A DNA stretch of 39,567 nucleotides. Source: an uncultured Peptococcaceae bacterium. GTDB taxonomy: Bacteria; Bacillota; Dehalobacteriia; UBA4068. This document shows, one piece after another, positions 31,180 to 39,567 of this stretch (positions are counted from its first letter, which is position 1; each line of letters opens with the position of its first letter). The stretch lies in assembly GCA_949289995.1 (NCBI GenBank), contig CASEQE010000050.1, positions 1 through 39,567 of the forward strand. The letters are read 5' to 3'. A program made the translations under genes and the position numbers. Below the pieces are notes generated by a model, which made no database searches, was not told the DNA's origin, and was given only the letters and a program-made list of their open reading frames with translations.

Positions 31180-33099
31180 ATGAAAGCAGATGTAAGCAAA
31201 GAGGTATCGATTTTGGTAGACCGGATTAAGCGGGCGGAGCAATGGCGGGATGAGAATTATAGCCAGGATTGGCGGCGGTATTATCGTCTATATCGTTCTA
31301 AACCCGATGACGTGACGGAAGGCAGAAGCAATATATTTGTACCTGCCACATTTATGCAGGTGGAAGTGATTAAGGCCCGGGTTGCGGAAAGTTTGTTTGC
31401 TAATAGACCCTATCTATCTATATTGCCGCGGGGAGACGAGGATAAGGAGCAGGCGGATAAGATTCAGACGTTATTGGATTGGCAAATGAATGATAGAATG
31501 CAGTTACCTAGATTATTTCGCGATAAAGTGTTGCACAGTTTATGTTGTTATGGTACGGCGGTGGTGTATACGGGATGGTTGTTGGAGACCAGACAGACCA
31601 GGCACAAAGAAAAGCCGGGCAGGTTATCCTTGGAAACCGGAGGAAGGGATGGGGCGGCAAAGCGAAAGACTGTGGTAACTTATGATGACCCAATTTGTCA
31701 ATGTCTGGATATTTTTGATTTTTTTGTAGATCCCAATGCGGAAAACATTAGTGATGCACGTTTTTGTGGTCATAGGGAATATCAAACCCGGCGACAATTG
31801 ATGAATATGGTAGAAAATGGCAAATATTCTTTAGATTTTAGCAAGCTTCGTCCTTGGGAAGATATAGAAAAGGGGCAAAGCATTCGGCGGGAAGACAATG
31901 GAAAAGGCGGTAGTGAGGATGATTTCCGCGAGGAGGACGATAATGGGTTGTACAAGGTGGATCAGTATTGGGAAGATGATCGCCATGTAGTAATTGTGAA
32001 TGAAAGTCAATGTGCTTTGGATGAGGCGAATCCGTTTTGGCATGGGATGAAGCCTTATGATAAATGCTGTTATACGCCGTTGCCTCATGAATTTTATGGT
32101 ATTGGTATTCCGGAGTCAATTGAAAGTTTACAAAAAGAATTGAATACCACCCGTAATCAGCGGGTGGATTATTATTCTTTGGCGTTGCGGCGGATGTGGA
32201 AGGTGCGCAAAGGATGCGGTATTACGCCGCGGGATTTGATTTGGCGGCAAAATGGTATTTTGCAGGTGGAAAATATGGACGATGTGCAAGAAATCCAGGT
32301 GGCGGGATTGCCTGGCACGGCCTTTTCCAATGAGAGCAATATTAAGCAGGATATGCGGGATGCCACGGGTTGCCACGATGTAATTATGGGCTTATCGCAA
32401 CAAGCGGAAACCGCAACTACCACCATGACCAAGGACAATAATGCTTCATTGCGTTTTAAGAGCGTGGTGGCGGCGGTGGTAAATAATTTATTAACGCCGG
32501 TGGGTAAGAAATGCTTGGCTTTGGATCAGCAATTTTTATCTGAGAAACGTTTGATACGATTATTGAATGAAGATGGCGATGCATTGTTGCGGATTACGCC
32601 AGAGGAATTGGCGGGGGAATATGATTTATATTATGTAGGATCGGCAACGGAGCCTTTGGCCAACAAAGAGATGATCAAAAATCATACTTTGGAGGCGTTT
32701 AATTTGGCCAGTCGTCATCCATTGTATCAAAATGATCAAGAGGCATTGTTGCATCTATTGGAGAGGGTATTTCGTGCTTTGGATATGGAGAATGTGAAGG
32801 AGCTTTTGCCGGATTTGCAAAAAAGTAGCGGCGAAGAGGGGCAAAAAAAAACCGGCCAAGCTACGGTCGGCGATGAGAATGCGGGACATGCTTTAACGAC
32901 GGCGATGATGGCTGGCGGACAAGCCGGGAAAAATGGCAACGCTGTGGCGGCGAATGGAGCCGGAATCGCTGGCGGTTTGAATTTGGCGGCAATTTTGGCA
33001 CAGGGGGCATCGGCTGCGGCGGATGCAGGCGGCGGATCTGAACCGGAGCAATCTTTGGCGAAAACTTTGGCAAAAATTATCAGGGGAGGGGAGGCATGA
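31180..33099 (+). CDS. Portal protein
   Basis: A 639-aa portal of the large podoviral type (P22 gp1-like length). Supporting segments are ERWRDENYSQDWRRYYRLYR-like N-terminus, RSNIFVPATFMQVEVIKARV, VDYYSLALRRMWKVR and SNIKQDMRDATG. It forms the dodecameric ring for DNA entry and tail attachment. The C-terminal 90 residues are Ala/Gly-rich and low-complexity (GNAVAANGAGIAGG). AGGGGGAAC precedes the ATG. Its stop overlaps the next gene's ATG. Confidence 0.93.
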   Translation: MKADVSKEVSILVDRIKRAEQWRDENYSQDWRRYYRLYRSKPDDVTEGRSNIFVPATFMQVEVIKARVAESLFANRPYLSILPRGDEDKEQADKIQTLLDWQMNDRMQLPRLFRDKVLHSLCCYGTAVVYTGWLLETRQTRHKEKPGRLSLETGGRDGAAKRKTVVTYDDPICQCLDIFDFFVDPNAENISDARFCGHREYQTRRQLMNMVENGKYSLDFSKLRPWEDIEKGQSIRREDNGKGGSEDDFREEDDNGLYKVDQYWEDDRHVVIVNESQCALDEANPFWHGMKPYDKCCYTPLPHEFYGIGIPESIESLQKELNTTRNQRVDYYSLALRRMWKVRKGCGITPRDLIWRQNGILQVENMDDVQEIQVAGLPGTAFSNESNIKQDMRDATGCHDVIMGLSQQAETATTTMTKDNNASLRFKSVVAAVVNNLLTPVGKKCLALDQQFLSEKRLIRLLNEDGDALLRITPEELAGEYDLYYVGSATEPLANKEMIKNHTLEAFNLASRHPLYQNDQEALLHLLERVFRALDMENVKELLPDLQKSSGEEGQKKTGQATVGDENAGHALTTAMMAGGQAGKNGNAVAANGAGIAGGLNLAAILAQGASAAADAGGGSEPEQSLAKTLAKIIRGGEA

Positions 33100-33323
33100 T
33101 GGATCAGGAGGAAGTTAGGCGTTTGCAAGCAGCGGCGGATGCGATGGCGGATAATACGTTTTGGTTATGGCTTTGCCGGCAGATGGAAGAAAAACGATTA
33201 TATGTGTTGGGGCGGTTGAGCGAGGCCAAAAGTTGGGATGAGGTATGTCGTTGGCAGGGGGCTTTGGGCGAAATCGGCGCTTTTTTGGGGATGATACGGC
33301 AATGGACTAGCGGCGCTATATAG
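33096..33323 (+). CDS. Small phage protein of unknown function
   Basis: A 75-aa helical, Trp-rich protein (DNTFWLWLCRQMEEKRLYVLGRL, FLGMIRQWTSGAI). ATG 33096 overlaps the portal stop, so translation is coupled. No family recognised. Its place between portal and scaffold suggests a head-assembly accessory. Confidence 0.7.
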   Translation: MMDQEEVRRLQAAADAMADNTFWLWLCRQMEEKRLYVLGRLSEAKSWDEVCRWQGALGEIGAFLGMIRQWTSGAI

Positions 33324-33349
33324 GAAAACGCCGGCTATCATACGCTGGA

Positions 33350-33778
33350 TTATTCGACGTAGACTAAATCTTTGATATCGGCGTAGGTTTTCTCGCCTAT
33401 ACCGTATACGTCGAGCAATTGGCTTTTGTCGCTGAATCCGCCAATTTCCTGCCGGTAGGCGACAATGGCAGCGGCTTTTACCGGGCCGATGCCGGGAAGG
33501 GTTTGTAATTGACTTTCTGTGGCGGTGTTGAGATTGAGCGGCTGGAAAGCGTCGGCTGCTACGTCTGAGGCAGCGGCGGCATCCGCAGCCTGTTCCATAT
33601 CGGCCAGAAGATTTTCCTGGGCGGAGAGGGTGGATTGGGGAATGATATGTGCGCTACGATAGCCGCATATCAAGAGAATAATGGCAAGTAGCAGCACGGA
33701 TAAGAAAAACGGCGTGATGAGTTTAGCTTTGGACGGCATAGAATTGTCCTTTCCGAGGCGATCGTTGATCTTCGGCAT
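33350..33778 (-). CDS. ComEA-like helix-hairpin-helix membrane protein inserted in the phage
   Basis: A 142-aa protein on the strand opposite to all neighbours. A transmembrane helix (FFLSVLLLAIILLICGY, about 25-41) is followed by a flexible linker and a helix-hairpin-helix pair at about 79-140 (LNLNTATESQLQTLPGIGPVKAAAIV, FSDKSQLLDVYGIGEKTYADI). This is the DNA-binding design of ComEA, but shorter and without the SLBB part. ATG 33778 (GAAGGA upstream) or ATG 33739 (AAAGGA upstream) could be the start. It has its own extended -10 promoter, as expected of a phage moron gene. Confidence 0.85.
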   Translation of the reverse strand: MPKINDRLGKDNSMPSKAKLITPFFLSVLLLAIILLICGYRSAHIIPQSTLSAQENLLADMEQAADAAAASDVAADAFQPLNLNTATESQLQTLPGIGPVKAAAIVAYRQEIGGFSDKSQLLDVYGIGEKTYADIKDLVYVE

Positions 33779-33810
33779 ATTTGATTTATCCTTCCATATA
33801 GGTGGGTTTG

Positions 33811-33819
33811 ATTATAGCA
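33811..33819 (-). promoter_or_regulatory. Extended -10 promoter of the ComEA-like gene
   Basis: On the minus strand TGCTATAAT (TATAAT at 33816-33811) with no good -35 box. The extended TG supports use without it. Confidence 0.6.
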
Positions 33820-33943
33820 CATTTTGTTTGCGGAAGGAAGATGAAATTGCCGTTTGGTTTCGCAAAATCAGGTTTATCGCATATGGCATTATCCGCCAAG
33901 CGGCGGTTTTTTTAATGCGTAAAAAAAGAAGGAGGTTGTTGCA

Positions 33944-34744
33944 ATGGGTTTTTTTAGCGGAAAAAAAGAGCGGCTAGATTTGTCTGACGAAGCGCTGCTA
34001 GCGGCTGCAGAAATGGCTGCGGCAGAGGAAAACGGGGATCCGTATACGTCGAATGGGGACGGCGATGTTTTGAGAAAGGGGGGCGATATGGCGAAATGGG
34101 ATATGTTGCAGGCGCAATATAATGAAATGCGTAATCGACTACCGGATATATACCGCAGTTTGGCCAAAGAAAAGCAGGCGCGTCAGGAATTGGCGCAGAT
34201 GATGAGCCGGTTGATGGCGGAGCGTAACCAAGGGGCGACGGCCAACGGTGAGGCTACTGACGGCTATCTAAGACAAGCAGGGCGACGCCAAGGCGGCGTC
34301 AGTCGTAAGGTGCAGGAGTCGTTGCGTCCCCTATTGGAGGCGATGCGGCAAAATCAGCAGCGGGATTCCTTTGACCGGGCATTGCGCGGCGTGCAAGCGT
34401 TGTTTCCACAAGCGACGGATCCGGCGGAAGCGCAACGATTGATGCAGCGAATGATTGAGCGCAGCCGGTTTTGGGGAGAGGACGATATATGGCGTAAGCA
34501 TCCGGAGGAACTGATGAAAATCGCCGCTTTGGATTTGTACGGCGTGCCGCAAGCGCAGGATGTAGGCGAAAACGCTACCGGCGAAGAGGCAAGAACGGCT
34601 CGGGAAATTTTATCTCGCAATGCGGATAAAGCTGGGTTAGCTATATATCCCAAAAATAACAAGGGTAGTCAAAGCGAACCTAGCGAGGAAGAAAAAATTA
34701 TCAAAGGTATTTTTAACGCCGGTAAAGGGCGTTTTTTTGATTAG
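33944..34744 (+). CDS. Probable phage scaffolding protein
   Basis: A 266-aa, highly charged, mostly helical protein with coiled-coil tendency (KWDMLQAQYNEMRNRL, RSLAKEKQARQELAQ). The C-terminus is short and basic (FNAGKGRFFD). Composition, length and place just before the capsid gene fit a scaffolding protein that guides procapsid assembly and then leaves. AAGGAGG precedes ATG 33944. No sequence family is claimed. Confidence 0.72.
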   Translation: MGFFSGKKERLDLSDEALLAAAEMAAAEENGDPYTSNGDGDVLRKGGDMAKWDMLQAQYNEMRNRLPDIYRSLAKEKQARQELAQMMSRLMAERNQGATANGEATDGYLRQAGRRQGGVSRKVQESLRPLLEAMRQNQQRDSFDRALRGVQALFPQATDPAEAQRLMQRMIERSRFWGEDDIWRKHPEELMKIAALDLYGVPQAQDVGENATGEEARTAREILSRNADKAGLAIYPKNNKGSQSEPSEEEKIIKGIFNAGKGRFFD

Positions 34745-34816
34745 ACGTTAATAAATATCCTTGGAAATATGTTGTCAAAACAGATGTAAATGATAAATAG
34801 AAAGGATGTAGATAGT

Positions 34817-35989
34817 ATGGCAATTATTACGGGAGTTCGTACCACGGGAAATGTTACCGCTAACCGGCTTGTAGTGGATATGGCGGATCAAATCGCTTTA
34901 TTGGAGCCGGATAAAGCGCCGTTTTTAACTTGTTTAAAAGCGATTCGCGGGGATAGTCGCGTTGTGTATAATCCTAAGTTTGAGTGGTTGGAAGATCAAT
35001 TGTTGGGTGTGCGTACTTTAGCCAATGGCCAGGCGGCCGCCGCTGCTACTACGATTACCGTCGAAGACGGCGGTATTTTTCGGGCTTACGATGTAATTAA
35101 AGTTCCTTCTACCGGCGAATGTATGCTAGTTACTGCCGTTAGTGAAAATACGTTGACCGTATCCAGAGGTTATGGTTCTACGGTTGGCGCTATTGTAGCG
35201 GATGAAGCAGAAATTTTGATTATCGGTAATGCGCAGGCGGAAAATGCTACGGCCAGAGAGGTTAAATCCACGCAAGAAACACCATGTTATAACTATACGC
35301 AGATTTTCCGTACGCCGATTGCGCTTTCCAATACGGAAAAAGCTTCTAAAATGTATGGCGGCAAAGATTTAAATTACCAACGTAAAAAAGCAGGCATTGA
35401 GCATGTTCGGGATATTGCCAACGCTTTATATTTCGGCCAGAAAAAGCTGGATACAACTGGCGCAACCCCTCGTCGTTCTATGGGTGGTATTTTGGAATTT
35501 TTGGCCAATGCGTCCCGTTCCGTGGCGTTTAATTCCAGTTCCAATAAGCTGACCTTCCGCAATTTTGATGCCAAAGTAGCTCGAGAAGCTTTTAGTTATG
35601 GCAGCGATGAAAAATTATTGGTGGCCGGACCGTATTTGGCTTCGGCTATTAATGATTGGGCAGCTCAGAAGCTGGTGACAGAAGTAGGCGAGGATAAAAC
35701 CATGGGTATGACGGTACGCAATCTGATTACCAGCTATGGAAATATGAAAGTGGTTTATGATCCTTTGTTGATGGAAAGTTCCGTATATGCCGGTTATGGT
35801 TTTGTATTGGACCTGCAATATATTCGTTATGTTTATTTGGATGGTCGGGATACAAAACTGAATACCAATATTCAGGCCAGAGACATCGACGGTGTGATGG
35901 ACGAGTATATTACGGAATGTTCGGTCGAGTTTAAGCAACCGAAAGCGCATATGTTAATTACCGGTTGCTATGAAGTTTTGGACGCATAA
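34817..35989 (+). CDS. Major capsid protein, SU10-like (DUF5309)
   Basis: A 390-aa HK97-fold capsid protein of the DUF5309/SU10 family: VRTTGNVTANRLVVDMADQI at the start, EVKSTQETPCYNYTQIFRTP in the middle and a conserved C-terminal part with YGNMKVVYDPLL. A short insert around residues 75-130 (ITVEDGGIFRAYDVIKVPST) is an added beta domain. I start at ATG 34817 with AAAGGATG upstream rather than at 34790. It is likely the most abundant virion protein. Confidence 0.92.
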   Translation: MAIITGVRTTGNVTANRLVVDMADQIALLEPDKAPFLTCLKAIRGDSRVVYNPKFEWLEDQLLGVRTLANGQAAAAATTITVEDGGIFRAYDVIKVPSTGECMLVTAVSENTLTVSRGYGSTVGAIVADEAEILIIGNAQAENATAREVKSTQETPCYNYTQIFRTPIALSNTEKASKMYGGKDLNYQRKKAGIEHVRDIANALYFGQKKLDTTGATPRRSMGGILEFLANASRSVAFNSSSNKLTFRNFDAKVAREAFSYGSDEKLLVAGPYLASAINDWAAQKLVTEVGEDKTMGMTVRNLITSYGNMKVVYDPLLMESSVYAGYGFVLDLQYIRYVYLDGRDTKLNTNIQARDIDGVMDEYITECSVEFKQPKAHMLITGCYEVLDA

Positions 35990-36433
35990 GCATGGCGGCG
36001 TTTTGATAGGGGGAAACGGCGTCTGCCGGCCGTCGGGAGAATGCAATCCCGGCGGCCGGCTGCAGCGGATTCTGTTGATTTAGAACAAAACTGTCGGTTA
36101 GGATAGGCGTAATATTAGCAACAAGACGGCGAAGCATGAAAAATAGCAAAAATATTATTTATTAAAATCAAATCATGTCGGGGATAAGGATTGATAGATG
36201 ATTTTAAGCGTTTTGTAAATATACAGGCGATAAGAGAGTGGCATTGGTTGTTATGTATTAAAAAACGCCGGCTTCTTAAAGAGAGATGAAGAAGCGAGAT
36301 TCAGAGGAGCGGCATAGCAACCGGCGGTAGAAATAGCCGCGTCGCCTTTTATGGAAATATAGGGGCGGCTTAGGTAACGGGTAGGGGGAAACAGAGTAAA
36401 AACGGCGGAGAACATAAAAAGGAGGCAATAAAG
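35990..36433. other. Gap after the capsid gene
   Basis: About 440 bases without a convincing gene, unusual in a tight phage operon. It starts with a GC-rich hairpin, then an AT-rich stretch with many stops in all frames. I see no tRNA and no promoter with both boxes. It may hold a small RNA, an attenuator or a decayed gene. Confidence 0.6.
36025..36060 (+). terminator. GC-rich hairpin after the capsid gene
   Basis: A 14-bp stem (36025-36038 with 36047-36060, one G-U pair) without T-run. Such hairpins can attenuate or stabilise capsid mRNA. Confidence 0.55.
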
Positions 36434-36793
36434 ATGGCGGCAATGCGTAGATTTATTTCCAGAGGGGAAAGCTGGACCAATGGCGCGGTTGTATTGGATC
36501 GAGGGGGCAAAGAATTTGATGAGGAAAAAGATGGGGCGCTGATCGCTTCGATTGTGAAAGACGGCGTGCTTGCCGGGGGATTGGTGATCGAGTCGCCAAG
36601 TTTGCGTCAATTGACGCAGACGGCGGAGATTGAGAGCGCTAAGCCCAGAAAGAAAACGCAGAAAAATAGCGGCAGACAGGAATTGGATGCGGAAACCTGG
36701 GCGCGGCAAGCGGGGACGGATTTAGCGGCGATGGATGAAAGCGGCGCGACGAAGCAGAAAAAACGCAGCGACAGAGGGAAATCCAATGGCTAA
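36434..36793 (+). CDS. Small phage structural-region protein of unknown function
   Basis: A 119-aa protein. The first half (FISRGESWTNGAVVLDRGGKEF, VKDGVLAGGLVIE) is beta-like; the second half is basic and rich in Lys/Arg (KPRKKTQKNSG, KQKKRSDRGK), so it may contact DNA or act as a flexible tail. AAAAAGGAGG precedes the ATG. Its last codons overlap the start of the tail-hub gene. No family recognised. Confidence 0.7.
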   Translation: MAAMRRFISRGESWTNGAVVLDRGGKEFDEEKDGALIASIVKDGVLAGGLVIESPSLRQLTQTAEIESAKPRKKTQKNSGRQELDAETWARQAGTDLAAMDESGATKQKKRSDRGKSNG

Positions 36794-38354
36794 ATATTTA
36801 AGGGTATATCAGGATTTTTCCGGCGGTTTATGCGAAAATGCCAACGATAATATGAAAGATAATCAGTTGGTTTCGGCGGTAAATACGGAGCCGGGGGAAA
36901 AATATGGTTTGAAACGGGCTGGCGGTACCAATTTGGCATTTGCGGCGCAACTACCGGATTGTGGAGACGTGCAGGCTATTTTGGATTATCAGCCGGCCAG
37001 CGGAGAATGTCAAAGTTTATGTTTTACCAAGGAACATTTATATAGATATGACGAGCCGGGAAAAGGATGGCAGGAAATCACGGTGACGCCGGAGATGACG
37101 GCGCCGATTCAGGATTATTTTGTGTACGCGGACAAGCTGTATTGGTTGGACGGTATTACGATGCGTATTTACGATGGATCTTCTACAACGGAAGCGGTTT
37201 TAGACGTGGACGAACCGTCATCGGCTTTAAATATGTTGTGGCAACGCATTAAGGGCTCAAGCTTTGTGGAACAGCGGGGAAAACGATGGTTTTATGCTCG
37301 GGCGGATAAAAGCGAAGTGTATGTATCGGAAATCGGCAATCCTTGCGCGTTTACGGAGACAAATATCATTAATGTAAATACGAAAAATGCCGATTGTATT
37401 ACGGGGTTGAAAGAGTTTTCTCAGGGTATGCTGATTTTTAAAGAAAAAACCGTGCATTTTCTAAGCGGCTGGGATTTTGCCGGTGGCAGCGATATGGATT
37501 TGACGCAATTGAACGTAACATCCGGAACAAAATTTGATAAGAGTATTCAGACGGTGGAAAATGCGGTTTTGTTTTTGGGATACAATGGCGTATATGAGTT
37601 AAGCTGGCCTTTTTATTCCAATGCCATTGCTGCAAAAAATATTTCTATTGATTTGATCAGCGATACTTTGCGCAACAACGGCACTGTGGATGCGTATGCC
37701 CAAGTATGGGACAGCGTGTATTATTTGACTGTCGTTAACGAAGAAGGGCGGAAGGAGTACCGATATTATACTGCTTTGAAAAGTTTTTGGGGAGAGTTTA
37801 CGCAAGAGGCGACTTGTTATTCCACGGCTATGAAGGAAAACGCCTTATTTTTAGGTTGTGCCAATGGATATATATTAAAGTATGATAATGATAGCAATCA
37901 TTATATCGACGTTTCTGTGGGCGAACCTAAAGTAATTCCCATGAAGGCGGTGACCAAAAGCTTTGATGTAATGGGCGGTATGGTGCAGGATAGCAAGATT
38001 AAAAAATTGTTGATCGCCGCCAAACAATATGTGGAGCAAAGTACCAAAATTAAGCTGCGGATCAAGGCGGATTATCGAGATCAGCAATGGCTGTTTAACA
38101 CCGATATGGACGAAAGTTTAGTTTTTGGCGAAGGCGCGTTTACCGAGACGTTTTTGGGATGGCAGGATACGGTAACCAAAGAGGTTACCGTAAATAAAAA
38201 AGCCAAGCGTTTGCAGGTATCGTTTATTGCCGATCAGGAAGAATTTTTGGATCAACCGATTATGATTTATGGCGTGGCGGTGGTCTATAAGAAAAAACGT
38301 CCCAAAGGCAGTCGTGTGGGGGTGGAACAAATAGAACCCACATATCCGGAATAG
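36786..38354 (+). CDS. Tail-hub/DNA stabilization protein, P22 gp10-like
   Basis: A 522-aa protein, beta-rich throughout with repeated blades (LYWLDGITMRIYDG, GMLIFKEKTVHFLSG, AVLFLGYNGVYELS), as in beta-propeller hub proteins. P22 gp10, which plugs the portal and joins the tail, has this design and gene position. I start at ATG 36786 with GAGGGAA upstream; a start at 36735 overlaps too much of the previous gene. Function is inferred from fold pattern and order. It ends 16 bases before the next gene. Confidence 0.72.
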   Translation: MAKYLRVYQDFSGGLCENANDNMKDNQLVSAVNTEPGEKYGLKRAGGTNLAFAAQLPDCGDVQAILDYQPASGECQSLCFTKEHLYRYDEPGKGWQEITVTPEMTAPIQDYFVYADKLYWLDGITMRIYDGSSTTEAVLDVDEPSSALNMLWQRIKGSSFVEQRGKRWFYARADKSEVYVSEIGNPCAFTETNIINVNTKNADCITGLKEFSQGMLIFKEKTVHFLSGWDFAGGSDMDLTQLNVTSGTKFDKSIQTVENAVLFLGYNGVYELSWPFYSNAIAAKNISIDLISDTLRNNGTVDAYAQVWDSVYYLTVVNEEGRKEYRYYTALKSFWGEFTQEATCYSTAMKENALFLGCANGYILKYDNDSNHYIDVSVGEPKVIPMKAVTKSFDVMGGMVQDSKIKKLLIAAKQYVEQSTKIKLRIKADYRDQQWLFNTDMDESLVFGEGAFTETFLGWQDTVTKEVTVNKKAKRLQVSFIADQEEFLDQPIMIYGVAVVYKKKRPKGSRVGVEQIEPTYPE

Positions 38355-38370
38355 GACGAGGAGGTGCGAT

Positions 38371-38796
38371 ATGGGCGTACGTTTACCCTATCATTTTCAG
38401 GATGGGCAAAGGGCTTATGCCGCTCATTTGATGGCTAACTTTGAGGCTTTGGCCGGGGGATTGAATAGCGTGGACGTAGAGGGGTTGCCTTCTGCGGATG
38501 TTGAAAGCGCGTTAAACATTTTAAAAAATTGGATCGAACAAATTGATGCCACAGCTGTGGAGGCCAATCAGGCCGGTAATGCGGAACAAATTTTGTTTAG
38601 CGACGGGGAAAGTTTTCAGGACAAGTTGGATCAAAATTTGTTGAAAGGACAGGATGGACAATGCTTTTTTGATAGGATGTATTATTTCCGTGTGGATGCG
38701 GAAAACGGACATTTATATGTGGGGGTGGCAGATGATGATTCGCCGCCGCCATTATCGATTGATGAAAACGGCCATTTGATTTATACCATTGATTAA
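38371..38796 (+). CDS. Phage tail-fibre region protein
   Basis: A 141-aa protein. The N-terminal part (VRLPYHFQDGQRAYAAHLMANFEAL) and a coil (ALNILKNWIEQIDATAVEANQAG) resemble N-terminal pieces of tail-fibre or tail-needle proteins. The C-terminus reads as a short beta module (AENGHLYVGVADDD, DENGHLIYTI), where two ENGHL strands repeat. GAGGTG precedes the ATG. The exact role is not known. Confidence 0.68.
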   Translation: MGVRLPYHFQDGQRAYAAHLMANFEALAGGLNSVDVEGLPSADVESALNILKNWIEQIDATAVEANQAGNAEQILFSDGESFQDKLDQNLLKGQDGQCFFDRMYYFRVDAENGHLYVGVADDDSPPPLSIDENGHLIYTID

Positions 38797-38810
38797 CGGA
38801 GGTGTAAGCT

Positions 38811-39209
38811 TTGGTGCAGGAATTTGATTTGGGATTGGTGCGAGGGCCTCAAGGACCGGCGGGAAGTGGCGATATGTTGCAAAGCGTATATGATCCTAAC
38901 GGGAAAAAAACGGATATTTTTTCTTATGCGGATAATATACGGATGAAAACGGTTTTTTTTGACGTTTATGATTCGGATTGGGATGAGGAAACGAAACAAG
39001 CCACTGTAAGCGTGTCTGGTATACAAGGGGCTCCTCATGAAAGTAAGGTTATGCTTTCTATTAAGAATACCGCTACTCCGGAACAGCGGGATGCTTGGCG
39101 CAGGGCATTGGTTTACGGAGCGGGACAGGAAACGGGAAGTTTAATTTTAGGGGCGGATGGAGATATTCCTGCGGTGATGATACCTTTGATGGCTTATGTA
39201 TGGGATTAA
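38811..39209 (+). CDS. Phage tail-fibre protein with collagen-like start
   Basis: About 132 aa. The N-terminus LGLVRGPQGPAGSGDM carries a short collagen-like Gly-Pro stretch, often found at the shaft of tail fibres. A strand-rich middle (TVFFDVYDSDWDEETKQATVSVSG) and a helix (TPEQRDAWRRAL) follow. The start is TTG 38811 or GTG 38814 with GGAGGTG upstream. It runs in series with the flanking fibre genes. Confidence 0.72.
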   Translation: MVQEFDLGLVRGPQGPAGSGDMLQSVYDPNGKKTDIFSYADNIRMKTVFFDVYDSDWDEETKQATVSVSGIQGAPHESKVMLSIKNTATPEQRDAWRRALVYGAGQETGSLILGADGDIPAVMIPLMAYVWD

Positions 39210-39223
39210 AGGAGGACGGGGAT

Positions 39224-39567
39224 ATGTCGATTATCATTGCAGGTAATAGCGGCGGCGCTTTACCTTTATTAACCAATCCGGCTACGGCGGCGGATATTCT
39301 CTATGGTAAACAGGCGATTAACGGTAGCGGTATATTGCTTACCGGCACCATACCGTCTAAAGCATCCAGTATACTGCAGATTACCAAAGAGGGGGGGCAG
39401 ATTGCCGCCGGTCAATATTTGGCGGGAACCCAAACCATACCGGCGGAAGCCAACTTGACGGCGGCAAATATCCGTCAAGGCATATCCATTTTTGGTGTGA
39501 ACGGTACTTTTTCCGGCAATGTGGCGGAAGGTAGTTTTTATGTGTCGTCCGGCGGCAGTTCCAGCTG
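39224..39567 (+). CDS. Phage tail-fibre protein (partial, cut by the window end)
   Basis: At least 114 aa, open at the right edge. It starts with MSIIIAGNSGGALPLL and continues with ADILYGKQAINGSGILLTG and later ANIRQGISIFGVNGTFSG, phrases found in many phage tail-fibre and minor tail proteins. AAAGGAGGAC precedes ATG 39224, 14 bases after the previous stop. Confidence 0.82.
   Translation, partial: MSIIIAGNSGGALPLLTNPATAADILYGKQAINGSGILLTGTIPSKASSILQITKEGGQIAAGQYLAGTQTIPAEANLTAANIRQGISIFGVNGTFSGNVAEGSFYVSSGGSSS

Larger units (their letters stand above)
26462..39567. mobile_element. Prophage (partial, podovirus-like gene order)
   Basis: From the minus-strand S24 repressor rightward, genes run in phage order: Cro-like, zinc ribbon, ArpU/RinA-like activator, terminases, portal, scaffold, capsid, tail hub and fibres. 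The left boundary is somewhere in 26283-26461, where I see no tRNA and no obvious att core. No integrase, replication or lysis genes are seen; they may lie past the right edge. Order and the gp10-like hub point to a short-tailed phage. No tape-measure or tail-sheath gene is present so far. Confidence 0.93.

Noticed and set aside
36251..36709. 152-codon minus-strand frame after the capsid gene
   Set aside because: No ribosome binding site, and it runs against the phage operon and over a better-supported plus-strand gene.
26462..39567. Gene transfer agent instead of prophage
   Set aside because: The compact order and ComEA-like gene raise the idea, but an intact repressor/Cro switch and late regulator fit a prophage better; the right end is not visible.

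Overview
The window looks like the chromosome of a low-to-mid GC Bacillota species, most likely an anaerobic Clostridia-type or Negativicutes-type bacterium. The evidence is strong A/G-rich ribosome binding sites, canonical sigma-A promoters with 17-bp spacers, a tandem glycine riboswitch, a DUF1540 Cys-rich protein, 2[4Fe-4S] ferredoxin and desulfoferrodoxin-type domains, and a TGS/uridine-kinase fusion. I cannot name the genus from sequence alone.

Layout. (1) 1-338 is a 13-bp tandem array of 26 copies running off the left edge, followed by tRNA-Leu(CAG). (2) 926-2453 is a minCDE division-site operon whose MinC has only the C-terminal domain; a 15-codon leader ORF stops on its start codon. 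(3) 2754-4980 (minus strand) is a locus of small or unusual proteins: a DUF1540 protein, a Gln/Asn-rich 111-aa protein, a Leu/Gly-repeat protein with a C-terminal Cys cluster, and two paralogous Cys-rich one-helix membrane peptides. (4) 5295-9754 holds an M29 aminopeptidase, a TGS-uridine kinase, tRNA-Gly and tRNA-Arg, and a membrane-anchored protein of unknown function. (5) 9884-11584 is a tandem glycine riboswitch driving an AGCS symporter. (6) 11765-16888 (minus) contains an XRE regulator fused to a complete desulfoferrodoxin domain, a Nudix hydrolase, an ArsR-ferredoxin pair and an ABC importer of the SsuABC/TauABC type. (7) 17095-19833 has tRNA-Leu(TAA) and tRNA-Cys, two small DUF2007-like proteins, a phosphoglycolate-phosphatase-like HAD enzyme and two nucleoside-recognition (Gate) membrane proteins. 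(8) 20140-24434 is a two-component system followed by two secreted PepSY proteins, with a direct repeat suited to the response regulator just upstream. (9) 24680-26282 (minus) is MsrAB and ferritin.

From about 26.46 kb to the right edge lies a prophage with podovirus-like (P22-type) gene order: S24 repressor, Cro-like protein, double zinc ribbon, ArpU/RinA-like activator, small and large terminase, portal, scaffold, SU10-type (DUF5309) capsid, a gp10-like tail hub and tail-fibre proteins. The end of the prophage and any integrase lie outside the window. No replication or recombination genes separate the immunity region from the packaging genes. A family of four 17-bp GTTGC-N7-GCAAC operators sits on three promoters around the repressor and the late-regulator operon, so the repressor may control the late activator directly. 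A ComEA-like helix-hairpin-helix protein with its own promoter is inserted on the opposite strand between portal and scaffold.

The most interesting items are the operator-controlled compact lysogeny-to-late switch, the ComEA-like moron, the desulfoferrodoxin-fused regulator lacking the catalytic Glu-Lys pair, the MinC lacking its N-domain, and the Cys-peptide/Leu-Gly-repeat locus. All functional calls rest on reading the sequence; no database search was run.
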